Virus record (IMG/VR): IMGVR_UViG_3300023112_001138
Coordinates: 1 to 64,000 of that record
Reading direction: 5' to 3' (one strand)
Origin: a virus
Length of the DNA: 64,000 bases
Below are positions 1-7,800 of this stretch, in pieces. Position 1 is the stretch's first letter. Every line of letters starts with the position of its first letter. The position numbers and the translations under genes were made by a program. The notes beneath the pieces are model-generated. The model did not search any database. It was not told the origin of the DNA and was given only the letters and a program-made list of their open reading frames with translations.

Positions 1-120
1 CATTGTAGAGATGTATATGGGTTAACAACTGATGAGATGAATTATGTGTGGGATCAATATGAATCCATGATTAAAAAATACCATAGAAGTAATAATTTCG
101 GTGGTAAACTTGATTTATAA
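1..120 (+). CDS. C-terminal fragment of an unidentified protein
   Basis: An open frame enters from the left edge and ends at a TAA at 118-120, giving 39 residues that end in GGKLDL. The fragment is polar with several aromatic residues and shows no motif I recognise. It reads in the same direction as the genes that follow, about 90 nt before the next start. Only the C-terminus is visible, so no function is proposed. Confidence 0.55.
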   Translation, partial: HCRDVYGLTTDEMNYVWDQYESMIKKYHRSNNFGGKLDL

Positions 121-187
121 GTATTTTAATTAATCTATTGATTAACTGAAGGACCCAAATCCACTTTAACTTTTTTACCATATCTTT

Positions 188-195
188 ATATTTAT
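188..195 (+). promoter_or_regulatory. ATATTTAT motif, candidate phage promoter element
   Basis: The octamer ATATTTAT lies 17 nt before the start at 213. The same octamer recurs before many genes of this window at a similar distance. It resembles the Bacteroidota -7 box (TAnnTTTG) and is also the reverse complement of the T4 late core. The promoter role is inferred from position only. Confidence 0.45.
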
Positions 196-212
196 ATAAT
201 AAATTATATATT

Positions 213-1022
213 ATGAGACCAAGAAATGTATTAACAGAAACAAACAATATGAGAAAGTTAATGGGATTACCATTGCTTAATGAGGACACAGGATCAACTG
301 CTGAGGACGTTAAAAAGAAAGTTTTAAATGAATCTACGATAGAATATGAAAATAACCAATGGTTGGTTATAGAAAAAGAAGATGAGGAACAAGAAGAAGA
401 TGAGGAACAAGAAGAAGATGAGGAACAAGAAGAAGATGAGGAACAAGAAGAAGAAGATGAGGATGTGGTTGAAGAACAAGAAGATTTAGGTGATGGTGAA
501 GATGGTATGGGAGAATCTCCATTGGATCAGGTTGTCGCAGAAGGTAGTTTCGCTAAATATAACATTTCTTTAGGGGATAAAGTTGGTTTACTGAGTGAAC
601 AAGAAACTGAAGTACAAACGTTGAATCGGCATGCAAGAGAATTAGATGATATACTGGACATAGAGGAAGAAAATAGAGAATTAGATGATATACTGGACAT
701 ATTGGAATATGAGGTGGAACAAGCAAAAAATAAAAAATCCGCTCGTAAATCAGAGATAAAAGGAATATTAAAAAAAATAAGAGGAAATAGAAAATTAAAA
801 AAAGTAATTAATAAGAAAGGTAAAAAATTAAATCAATTAGCAAACCAACTAGATGATTTAGAAGATACGGAGGCGTTTAAAGAAAAAAGAAAAAAAATTA
901 TTAGGGATATCTTCTTATCATTATATATGGGTATTGGTGCAATTGTGGTAGGATCTAGTGCTGAGGATATAAAAAATAAAATTAAATTTGGTAGGGAGAA
1001 GGTAAATAAACTTTTTAACTAG
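213..1022 (+). CDS. Acidic repeat protein with capsid-targeting-like leader
   Basis: This 269-residue protein of unknown function begins with a 24-residue leader ending in LLNE. It aligns without gaps to the leader of the gene at 3517 (shared ETN at 9-11, MR at 13-14, MGL at 17-19, NE at 23-24). A second LNE|S site lies at residues 38-41. Residues 57-80 are four copies of DEEQEE, followed by more acidic sequence. Residues 142-163 hold a repeated RELDDILDI block. The C-terminal third is Lys-rich and predicted helical, with one short hydrophobic segment near residues 230-247. By analogy with T4 internal proteins I infer packaging into the prohead and cleavage after E24 and perhaps E40. The start is supported by the leader match. 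Confidence 0.75.
   Translation: MRPRNVLTETNNMRKLMGLPLLNEDTGSTAEDVKKKVLNESTIEYENNQWLVIEKEDEEQEEDEEQEEDEEQEEDEEQEEEDEDVVEEQEDLGDGEDGMGESPLDQVVAEGSFAKYNISLGDKVGLLSEQETEVQTLNRHARELDDILDIEEENRELDDILDILEYEVEQAKNKKSARKSEIKGILKKIRGNRKLKKVINKKGKKLNQLANQLDDLEDTEAFKEKRKKIIRDIFLSLYMGIGAIVVGSSAEDIKNKIKFGREKVNKLFN
381..452 (+). repeat. 18-bp tandem repeat, four copies
   Basis: Four exact in-frame copies of GATGAGGAACAAGAAGAA encode DEEQEE repeats. Copy number probably varies by slippage. Confidence 0.9.
636..700 (+). repeat. 26-bp direct repeat with 39-nt period
   Basis: Copies at 636-661 and 675-700 are identical and in frame (13-codon period). They duplicate the RELDDILDI block of the acidic leader protein. 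Confidence 0.85.
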
Positions 1023-1035
1023 AAAAATAACCAAC

Positions 1036-1239
1036 ATGAAAATCAAAGAACATTTAAAGGAACATAACCTATCTTACTTTGGTCATATGAAAGTAGCCTT
1101 ATGGTTTGCGTGGACATTTACACAAGTTGTAATGGCGGCATTATGTCATGGGATAATCCCATCGACATATAAAACATATTGCAGTGACAAAGTTAAAGAA
1201 GTATATAAAAAAATAACCCAAGATAAAGAAAATGATTAA
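1036..1239 (+). CDS. Small membrane protein, DUF6356-like
   Basis: This 67-residue protein has one strongly hydrophobic stretch (about residues 19-43) containing the HGIIPSTY pattern, then a basic C-terminal tail. The pattern of a histidine and His-x-x-Pro after a membrane segment resembles the small DUF6356 family found widely in bacterial genomes; the family's function is unknown. The assignment is from memory of the motif and is moderate. It follows the acidic leader protein by 13 nt and probably shares its transcript. It has no capsid-type leader, so it probably acts in the host envelope. Confidence 0.6.
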   Translation: MKIKEHLKEHNLSYFGHMKVALWFAWTFTQVVMAALCHGIIPSTYKTYCSDKVKEVYKKITQDKEND

Positions 1240-1256
1240 AACTTTTAATCATTTTA
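1232..1256 (+). terminator. AT-rich inverted repeat, weak terminator candidate
   Basis: ATGATTAAAA (1232-1241) and TTTTAATCAT (1243-1252) are perfect inverted repeats that overlap the stop codon of the upstream gene and are followed by TTT. The stem is almost all A-T, so termination would be weak. Confidence 0.35.
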
Positions 1257-1258
1257 AT

Positions 1259-1266
1259 ATATTTAT
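1259..1266 (+). promoter_or_regulatory. ATATTTAT motif, candidate phage promoter element
   Basis: The octamer lies 18 nt before the start at 1285 and directly after the inverted repeat at 1232-1252, so one transcript may end and the next begin here. Confidence 0.45.
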
Positions 1267-1284
1267 ATAATAAATTTACTATAC

Positions 1285-2157
1285 ATGAAAAAAATCATAA
1301 AATTAACCGAAAACCAGCTTAATAAAATTGTTAAGAGGGTATTATCCGAATCATATGAAGGTGGAGCAATACAACAACAAGATAAACCTTGTGATATATG
1401 GTGTAAAATAAAATTGGCAAAAACAGGATCAAATGGTGATGTTGTTAAAATGATACAACATTTATTATCACATGGTGGGTATAATAACAAGTACCTTGGT
1501 GGTGGTATGGAAGGTGGATGTGGAAAAGAATGGCAAAAATGTGATGGTAAATATAGAAAACACACCAAAGATGCGGTATTAGAATTTCAGAGAGATAATA
1601 ATTTAAAACCTGACGGTGTTGTTGGGTATGATACATTATCTAAAATATGTGAAGTATTAAAAGTAGCAAATAGTGCCGATAATAGTAAACAGATATTATG
1701 TACTAAACAGTGTAATTGTGATGATAAACAAAGTCAAAAAGATAATCCACCATTATCAGGTGACCCTGTTCGTAAGCGACCTAGAATTGGTGATGAGTTT
1801 CCACCAGAAAAATTCGTTGATGATGGTAACTGGTGGGATGTTATAACTGACCCTTTAGAAGATATATGGGATTGGATAATTACACCAGCTCCTGGTGATG
1901 GAAATAGTGAAGGGAAAAATTGTGATAAAGTGAATGATTGTGTAAAATACGCAATGGGTAAAGATATTAAAAATTGGGAATTCTTTCTTGCTTGTATAGG
2001 TAAAAAAATTAAAAACCCAATCACCGATCAACCATCCAAAGAAAATTGTAAAGGTTGCCCTTCATGGACTAATCGAATGCCTGGTCCGGGACAGAAACCA
2101 ATGACTCCATTCATTGAATCGTGTGTTAGGAGGGGTTGTACTAAAATGGCGTTTTAA
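1285..2157 (+). CDS. Peptidoglycan-binding-domain protein with capsid-targeting-like leader
   Basis: This 290-residue protein starts with a basic leader containing LTENQLNKIV and ending at LSE|S (residues 20-23), a gp21-type site. Residues 48-122 match a PG_binding_1 domain: GDVVKMIQHLL at the start, then the T-K-D-A-V-x-x-F-Q and D-G-V-V-G-x-x-T-L signature. The rest is unrecognised. It is unusually Cys-rich (about 16 Cys), consistent with disulfides and a role outside the cytoplasm. There is no signal peptide, so delivery with the virion is a natural reading. I infer a packaged, ejected protein that binds host cell wall. A catalytic domain is not evident. Confidence 0.75.
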   Translation: MKKIIKLTENQLNKIVKRVLSESYEGGAIQQQDKPCDIWCKIKLAKTGSNGDVVKMIQHLLSHGGYNNKYLGGGMEGGCGKEWQKCDGKYRKHTKDAVLEFQRDNNLKPDGVVGYDTLSKICEVLKVANSADNSKQILCTKQCNCDDKQSQKDNPPLSGDPVRKRPRIGDEFPPEKFVDDGNWWDVITDPLEDIWDWIITPAPGDGNSEGKNCDKVNDCVKYAMGKDIKNWEFFLACIGKKIKNPITDQPSKENCKGCPSWTNRMPGPGQKPMTPFIESCVRRGCTKMAF

Positions 2158-2164
2158 TAATAGT

Positions 2165-2230
2165 GGTAATCTGAGGGGTTGGCAACATAGAAATACGTTA
2201 TTTGTTTAGATATTACTCAGTTACCTTTTT
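2165..2230 (+). ncRNA. Structured RNA or terminator with branched fold
   Basis: A 10-bp stem with one bulged base pairs 2165-2175 with 2216-2225 and is followed by TTTTT at 2226-2230. Inside lie two small hairpins, GTT-GGC-AAC (2178-2186) and AAATA-CGT-TATTT (2191-2203), giving a branched 61-nt fold. It follows the peptidoglycan-binding gene by 7 nt. It may be an intrinsic terminator with a decorated loop or a small RNA. It is not a tRNA: it lacks the canonical arms. Folding was done by eye. Confidence 0.45.
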
Positions 2231-2241
2231 ACTACATAGTA

Positions 2242-2400
2242 ATGTTAAAATTTAAAGAAGGGAATTTAGTTAAGTGGTGCGATTCCACATATTTTATAGT
2301 TGAGGTAAGAAATGATAAAGCAATATTAAAACAAAATTTTAGTATCGGAACAACATTGATACACCCAATATCTTTAAAAGAACTTTCATTAATAAAATAA
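2242..2400 (+). CDS. Small hypothetical protein, 52 residues
   Basis: An ATG-to-TAA frame encodes MLKFKEGNLVKW followed by a mixed beta-like sequence ending LSLIK. The opening pattern (KFKEGNLVKW) resembles small SH3-like beta-barrel proteins, but this is weak. It fills the space between a structured RNA and the next motif. Its function is unknown. Confidence 0.55.
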   Translation: MLKFKEGNLVKWCDSTYFIVEVRNDKAILKQNFSIGTTLIHPISLKELSLIK

Positions 2401-2417
2401 TTTTTTAATAAATCGTT

Positions 2418-2425
2418 ATATTTAT
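2418..2425 (+). promoter_or_regulatory. ATATTTAT motif, candidate phage promoter element
   Basis: The octamer lies 18 nt before the start at 2444. Confidence 0.45.
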
Positions 2426-2443
2426 ATAAAAAACAATGTACTA

Positions 2444-2842
2444 ATGGGAAGATTAGATAAATTAAAACGACAAGCGATACAAGAGTCAAACAAAAGAAAT
2501 CTTGGTATTATTAATGAAGATCAAATGGGTGGTAATATAGATGATCTAGAGGATGATATAGTTTCTTTAGAGGATGATATGGATTCTATAGTTATACCTG
2601 TGGAAGATGAATTTGTGGGGTTAGAGGATACTGTGGAGGTTGAAGTGGATCCCTATGAAATACCTGTAGAGATGCTATTTAATGGTATTGATACTGGTGA
2701 TGTAAGTCAAGTAGAATCTGGAATATCTCAGATAGATATGCCATTAGAAAAAGAATCTGCGATATTAAGATTCGCTAAATTGATCGATGCGGATTCATAT
2801 GATTTACATAGGGTTGCAGATAAATTAGATTTAGAATTATAA
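2444..2842 (+). CDS. Acidic protein with MGRLDKLKRQ leader
   Basis: This 132-residue protein begins MGRLDKLKRQ and reaches IINE|D at residues 22-26. The first 25 residues are nearly the same as in the next gene (2847), although the remainders differ, so the leader behaves as a separate module. The body is strongly acidic (runs of LEDD and VED) with a helical C-terminus. I recognise no domain. By analogy with T4 internal proteins the basic leader would be removed at INE after packaging. It is followed by its partial paralogue after 4 nt. Confidence 0.7.
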   Translation: MGRLDKLKRQAIQESNKRNLGIINEDQMGGNIDDLEDDIVSLEDDMDSIVIPVEDEFVGLEDTVEVEVDPYEIPVEMLFNGIDTGDVSQVESGISQIDMPLEKESAILRFAKLIDADSYDLHRVADKLDLEL

Positions 2843-2846
2843 TATT

Positions 2847-3002
2847 ATGGGAAGATTAGATAAGTTAAAACGACAATCAATGAGAGAAGCCAATAAAAGG
2901 AATTTGGGTATCATCAAAGAAGAGGGTGATAAAGATATCACTGTTGGTAAAAGTGATATGGATAAACACCTAAGAAGTGATAAAGGAATAGGTGGACTAT
3001 AA
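2847..3002 (+). CDS. Small leader-sharing protein, 51 residues
   Basis: The frame starts MGRLDKLKRQ and has NKRNLGIIKE|E at residues 17-26, matching the upstream protein at about 20 of 25 leader positions. Only about 25 residues of charged cargo remain, ending GIGGL. It looks like a duplicated leader that carries a different or reduced payload. In T4 terms it would be a packaged peptide. The start is fixed by the leader match. Confidence 0.65.
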   Translation: MGRLDKLKRQSMREANKRNLGIIKEEGDKDITVGKSDMDKHLRSDKGIGGL

Positions 3003-3013
3003 AAATTAAAAAT

Positions 3014-3073
3014 ATGCACGATAGATATTATGATCAAGATATTTATGATCAATATGACAAAGAAAGTAAATAA
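3014..3073 (+). CDS. Possible 19-residue peptide rich in Tyr and Asp
   Basis: A short ATG-to-TAA frame encodes MHDRYYDQDIYDQYDKESK, with a repeated YDQ(D)IYDQ pattern. It sits between two leader genes with no room for other coding sequence. It may be real or fortuitous. Confidence 0.25.
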   Translation: MHDRYYDQDIYDQYDKESK

Positions 3074-3079
3074 AAAATT

Positions 3080-3391
3080 ATGAAAATCAAGAAAAACGGT
3101 AAAACAGTTAACTTATCAGAAACAGAAGTTAAAAAAATTGTTACCAAACATAAGATAAATAAATTTCTTAACGAGCAATACAAAAAATCTATGAGGGATA
3201 AAGTTCATGATTTATGTCAGCAATATGAAAATTTTGTTAAACATAACGTTGGTGATATTAGTAAGATAAATGATTCTAAGTTAGAGAGTATTTTTAGTAA
3301 AGTTAAAACCGCAATGTTATCTAACGTTGAGGAGGTACAAAAAGAAATTGCAAGAGAAATAGATGAACCAAGAAATGAAAAAAGTAATTAA
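3080..3391 (+). CDS. Helical protein with long capsid-targeting-like leader
   Basis: This 103-residue protein has the leader KKNGKTVNLSETEVKKIV then reaches FLNE|Q at residues 29-33. The KKNGK...L(T/S)E..VKKI element recurs at the C-terminus of the protein at 3517-4755. The body is polar and helical with few aromatic residues. I recognise no domain. I infer a small internal head protein. It starts 6 nt after the tiny frame at 3014-3073. Confidence 0.65.
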   Translation: MKIKKNGKTVNLSETEVKKIVTKHKINKFLNEQYKKSMRDKVHDLCQQYENFVKHNVGDISKINDSKLESIFSKVKTAMLSNVEEVQKEIAREIDEPRNEKSN

Positions 3392-3414
3392 GTTAATAAG
3401 TTTACTTAATTTTA
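3386..3414 (+). terminator. 8-bp inverted repeat with T tract, weak terminator candidate
   Basis: AATTAAGT (3386-3393) pairs with ACTTAATT (3404-3411), overlaps the stop of the preceding gene and is followed by TTT. The stem is A-T-rich, so its strength is doubtful. Confidence 0.35.
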
Positions 3415-3516
3415 ATATATTTATTAAATAAAAATAAATCGATAACAAAAAAATAGGTATCACACACAGTAATAAAATGTAAAAACAGCTGGTGGGGTAG
3501 ATTAAAATAAAATACT

Positions 3517-4755
3517 ATGGAACATAAAAAAAGAATAAACGAAACGAATTTTATGCGGAGAATGATGGGGTTACAACCTATCAACGAAGGAATTGGTGTA
3601 GATGCTGTTGATCAAGAGCAAATGCAACTAGTAAGTAATGTAATGACACCGGATGGGGCTACTGTTGCTGGTATTAGTACAGTAGCATTTAAAGATTCTG
3701 ATGAAGGTAGAGAATGGATGTCAGGAGACAAAAAAGAATTATCTGGAGAAAGATTAAAAAATGCTACTCAGCAAACTTTAGACACTGATAAAAAAATAGG
3801 TGGTTGGAAAATTAAAGATCAGGGTGATGCGATAACTATTGAAGATAAAAGGGGTGTATTTTTCAGGGTAGATACAGTTACGAAGGGGAACCCTAACTGG
3901 GCATATGTTGCCACACCTTCATCAAATTACGATGGATATGATAATAAGGACGAAGATTTCATTGATGGTATCGGTCAATCATTTCAAACATATGAGGAAT
4001 ATGCAACTTGGATAAGAGAAATATTATCTAAATATTCACCTAGTGTTGTGGGAACTACAAAACCTAAAATAGGTAAATTTGTGTGTAAAAGAGATTTAGA
4101 TTTCAATTGGTTTTTTGATGAGTTAAAAATTGGTGAAGATTATCTAAAAAAAGGTGATTGTGGTGTAGCAGTTGAGGTGGCTCAAGATCATATAAACGAG
4201 TATGAAGGTTCTGAAGTAATAAAAGTTGATGGTAAATATGGTACCGATACTATTAGTCAAGTTAAAGTGGTACAAGCTGAATTAGACGATGTTAAAGCTG
4301 ATGGTTATTACGGACAAAAAACATACGAAGCAATAGTTAAAGCACTTTGGGATGATATGGAAAGAATAACCCCAAAACCACCTAAAATGATTGACACTGA
4401 TATTGACACTGATATTGACACTGATATTGACACTGATATTGACACTGATATTGACACTGATATTGAATCAGATTTTGATTTTGATAGAGATGTTAAAGGA
4501 GGCGGTGCTATCCCCAATATAGATATAGAAGATTTTGAAGCGGTTGAAGATGAGTTTGAGAAAAAAGCTAAGGCTAAGGCAGAAAAACGAAGTAAAAAAG
4601 GTAAACGAAAACTTAATAGAATAAATAAAAGAAGTTCTAAACTTAAGAAAAGGTATAATTTTGAAGAACAAAAAACTTTTAAAGTTAAAAAGAATGGTAA
4701 AGTAATTACATTAACTGAAAGTGATGTTAAAAAAATTATTAACCTAAAAAAATAA
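3517..4755 (+). CDS. Peptidoglycan-binding-like protein with leader elements at both ends
   Basis: This 412-residue protein has a 24-residue leader of the 213-type ending INE|G (residues 22-25). Residues about 208-280 resemble a peptidoglycan-binding repeat (GDCGVAVEVAQ, VDGKYGTDTI, ADGYYGQKTYEAI). Residues 292-315 are six IDTD repeats, then a Lys-rich segment follows. The last 30 residues repeat a leader-like element (KKNGKVITLTESDVKKII) preceded by FEEQ|K. A leader-like element at the C-terminus is unusual and might allow processing or core attachment from both ends. An intrinsic terminator follows. No catalytic domain was seen. Confidence 0.72.
   Translation: MEHKKRINETNFMRRMMGLQPINEGIGVDAVDQEQMQLVSNVMTPDGATVAGISTVAFKDSDEGREWMSGDKKELSGERLKNATQQTLDTDKKIGGWKIKDQGDAITIEDKRGVFFRVDTVTKGNPNWAYVATPSSNYDGYDNKDEDFIDGIGQSFQTYEEYATWIREILSKYSPSVVGTTKPKIGKFVCKRDLDFNWFFDELKIGEDYLKKGDCGVAVEVAQDHINEYEGSEVIKVDGKYGTDTISQVKVVQAELDDVKADGYYGQKTYEAIVKALWDDMERITPKPPKMIDTDIDTDIDTDIDTDIDTDIDTDIESDFDFDRDVKGGGAIPNIDIEDFEAVEDEFEKKAKAKAEKRSKKGKRKLNRINKRSSKLKKRYNFEEQKTFKVKKNGKVITLTESDVKKIINLKK
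4390..4461 (+). repeat. 12-bp tandem repeat, six copies
   Basis: Six copies of ATTGACACTGAT encode an IDTD spacer and are followed by a degenerate seventh copy. Confidence 0.9.
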
Positions 4756-4767
4756 TTTCAATAAATT

Positions 4768-4792
4768 AACCCTTTTTAGTAAGGGTTTTTTT
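4768..4792 (+). terminator. Intrinsic terminator
   Basis: An AACCCTT...AAGGGTT hairpin is followed by a run of T, 12 nt after the stop at 4755. Confidence 0.75.
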
Positions 4793-4889
4793 ATGCCCTA
4801 ATATTTTAAAAGTGGTGCGATGTAAATACCCCTAAAAATTTATACCCGTAACTATTTTCTTTTTAGTATTTATGGATATTTATCATTAA

Positions 4890-7800
4890 ATGAGTAAATC
4901 CGAAACCGTTAAAAATAAATTTGTTGATTATGTCGTAAGGGATATGATGAATGATATTACAATAGAAGAAGAGTTTATTCGGTTTGGAATGTCCTACAAC
5001 GGAACCCCGGAAGGTATATTCTACGATTACGAAGAATGGTTTGATTCGGGTGATCGATTTGATTATATGAATTATGAGGAAAGTTTTATTTCTGATTTAT
5101 CAATATTAATCCGAATACACCTAGCCAATGCTTATGGAATACCTTGGGAAGATAGTAAAACTGATGTTAGTGTTTCACCTATATTATTAAAGTTATATAA
5201 TATAATATTAAAAAAAGTGCATCACCTTTGGGGTCGCAACAAACGGTTAAATGAATCCAAAAAACATGCGGCAGATTCTATATTTATGAAAATAGATAAC
5301 CCTAAACAACATAAATTCTTTAATAGAATAGCAGATAAGGTTGTTGAATTGGTGGAAGTAAGAGAAAAGGAAGGATGGGGAAAATCTATATTTTTAACTG
5401 ATTTACTGGATCCTAGGTTTCCTGGTCAAGGGACTAGTTTACCCCGACGGGAAGGGGGTTATTCTGACTATCAAACATTCGTCTCAGATATGACACCAAC
5501 GATGCCCGATTTTTTTCCTATGTTAGAAAATTATTGGTCCATAGATGATGTATCTGTAAATATTTTTATTATAGTTAAATTTATATACCCTAAGTTATGG
5601 AATAATTTTTACAAAGGTGAAGATCGCCCAGAAGAGTCCACTGATTATGGGGAAAGGGCATTAGATTATGGGGAAAATAAGGAAGAGGTAAATGAATCCA
5701 CAAGTAAAGAACAAAAATTAATCGATGTAGTAACTAAAGACTTATTGAAAAATACTAGACTGTCAAAAAGTTATTCGTTTAACATTTCCCACAACAAAGG
5801 GGTTAGGACAGTTAAGTTACCTAATGGACTTTCGGACTGGAATTCTTATGATCTACAAACAACAGATGATGCACCCTATACGATAGGTCAATATATGGTA
5901 GATACATATGGATTAACTACCGATGAAATTAAGGGGGTATGGTTAAAATATAGAAATAAATTAATAAATACGTTAGAAGATAATGACCCAAACCCATCTA
6001 TTGTTATGGGTGAATCTGAATCTAAAAATAATCTTGAAAAATTAATTAATAAACTCTATAAAGAAATATGGGGTTATCTTATTACCAATAAAAATGAGGT
6101 ACATTTAGACTTACCTTATTTTAAAGATTTAAAGTCTGATGCCCAAATCACTTATGACCCTTATCGTCAAGATATTGGAAATTTTAATAGTAATTTTATA
6201 CGTGGGGAGTTAGAAAGATTTGTCGCGTATCACCTCTATAAAACTATGGATATTGGGGAGAAGTTACAATTCCGAAATTATGACCCCATGGTTAAACCCA
6301 TTGCAGAAAAACTAATTAAAAGTTTATATAAAGAAGTGGTTGATAAAGGTTTTGTGAAATCTAATCAGGTGGAAGAAAAAAAATACAATTTAAGTGAAAC
6401 TATAATGGATGATATTCCTTTAGAACAATTTAAAAAAGATAATCCGGAAGTAGTAGAAATTTTAAATAGGTTTCCCGAACCACTCCAAAGAGAATTAGCG
6501 GTAGAAAGAAAAAACCCAAAAGAATTTGTGGAAGAACATGGTAATTGGTATGTTAGAGATAAAGACCAACCCCTTAAAACTATGGAAATAAAAAACATCT
6601 TAGATGATGAAGAAACCAAAGGTATTGTTAGTAGAACCCCACAAGAAGTTGTAGATGCCATTAATACCCAATGGGGAACTAATTTTGTTGGTGGTGAGGT
6701 TTATGATCCAAATCCTGATAGATATTTTAAGTATGCTGATTTACCTGCCGAAACTGCCGATCCCTCAGTAATGGTAAATTATGATATTATCTATGGTGTT
6801 GGTAGATTGGTGGCGGCATTAATACGAGGAGATAAAACTATTAAGGTATGGGATATTGTAGATAAGAAAGAAAATTTAAACGAATCAGTAGATTGGTCAG
6901 ATAAAAAAGGTAATAAATACCATAGAAATGGTATGGTTAATAGAATTGTCGATGATTTCCTAAAAATGACTGAGATAATGGATGAGTCTATTAAATTTCA
7001 TATGAAACAACACATTATTAATAACCTACGTAGACATAGGGACCCTTACCTTATCTATGTTTATGATGAAAATGGGTTAAGTAAAGAAAGTAAAGATTTA
7101 CTTTATGAGGGACTTACTAATGGTGTGCAGTGGTACATGGAGCAAACCGGGTTAATAAATTATCACAACACATATGATAATACTCGACCACCTGAAGATA
7201 TAGAATTACTTAAAATGGTTGTAGATACTTTATACCCTATTATAGTAAAAGGGATAGTGGACTATAATGAAGATGAGGAATGGACAATGGATACATTATA
7301 TGATAGTAAATTTTTGGGGGAATCTACTGATAAACAAGTGCAATATGTAAATTATATAATAAAACATTTAATGGACAATACTAAGTGGTGGGATGCTTCT
7401 TTTAGTGTGCTACTTTTAAATAATGACACACCTATTACCACCTATATAAATTATGGAGATTTTGTATTGGTTAAACCGACACAGGTGGTAGATATATTGA
7501 AAGGGTTCGGGGTGACCGAACAAGAAGAGAAGAGGATTTGGACCACTTATAGTCGGTGGGTATTAGAAAAAGTTATGAGAGAAGGTAATATAGATTGGCC
7601 CAATAAAGAAACACATAAAAAGAGATACCCGTTTTTAGTCGAATCCACAGATATTACTACTAAGTTTGTAGAAAAAATACCGGATATAATCAGGGAGTCA
7701 TCAGTACCTAAATACTTAGATAAAATATTCAATAGTGTTGTTAAAGAAATTAGATTTGATGTTGATAAGTATGGGGCAGTTGTTATCCCATTTATTAGTA

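Noticed and set aside
381-452. Tandem repeat that might suggest a CRISPR array
   Set aside because: Copies are adjacent without spacers and in frame with a protein.
2165-2230. tRNA-like fold
   Set aside because: It lacks T-arm and anticodon-arm consensus and acceptor geometry; treated as terminator or structured RNA.
4308-4517. Antisense frame with a SISVSISV repeat
   Set aside because: It mirrors the IDTD tandem repeat of the plus-strand gene.
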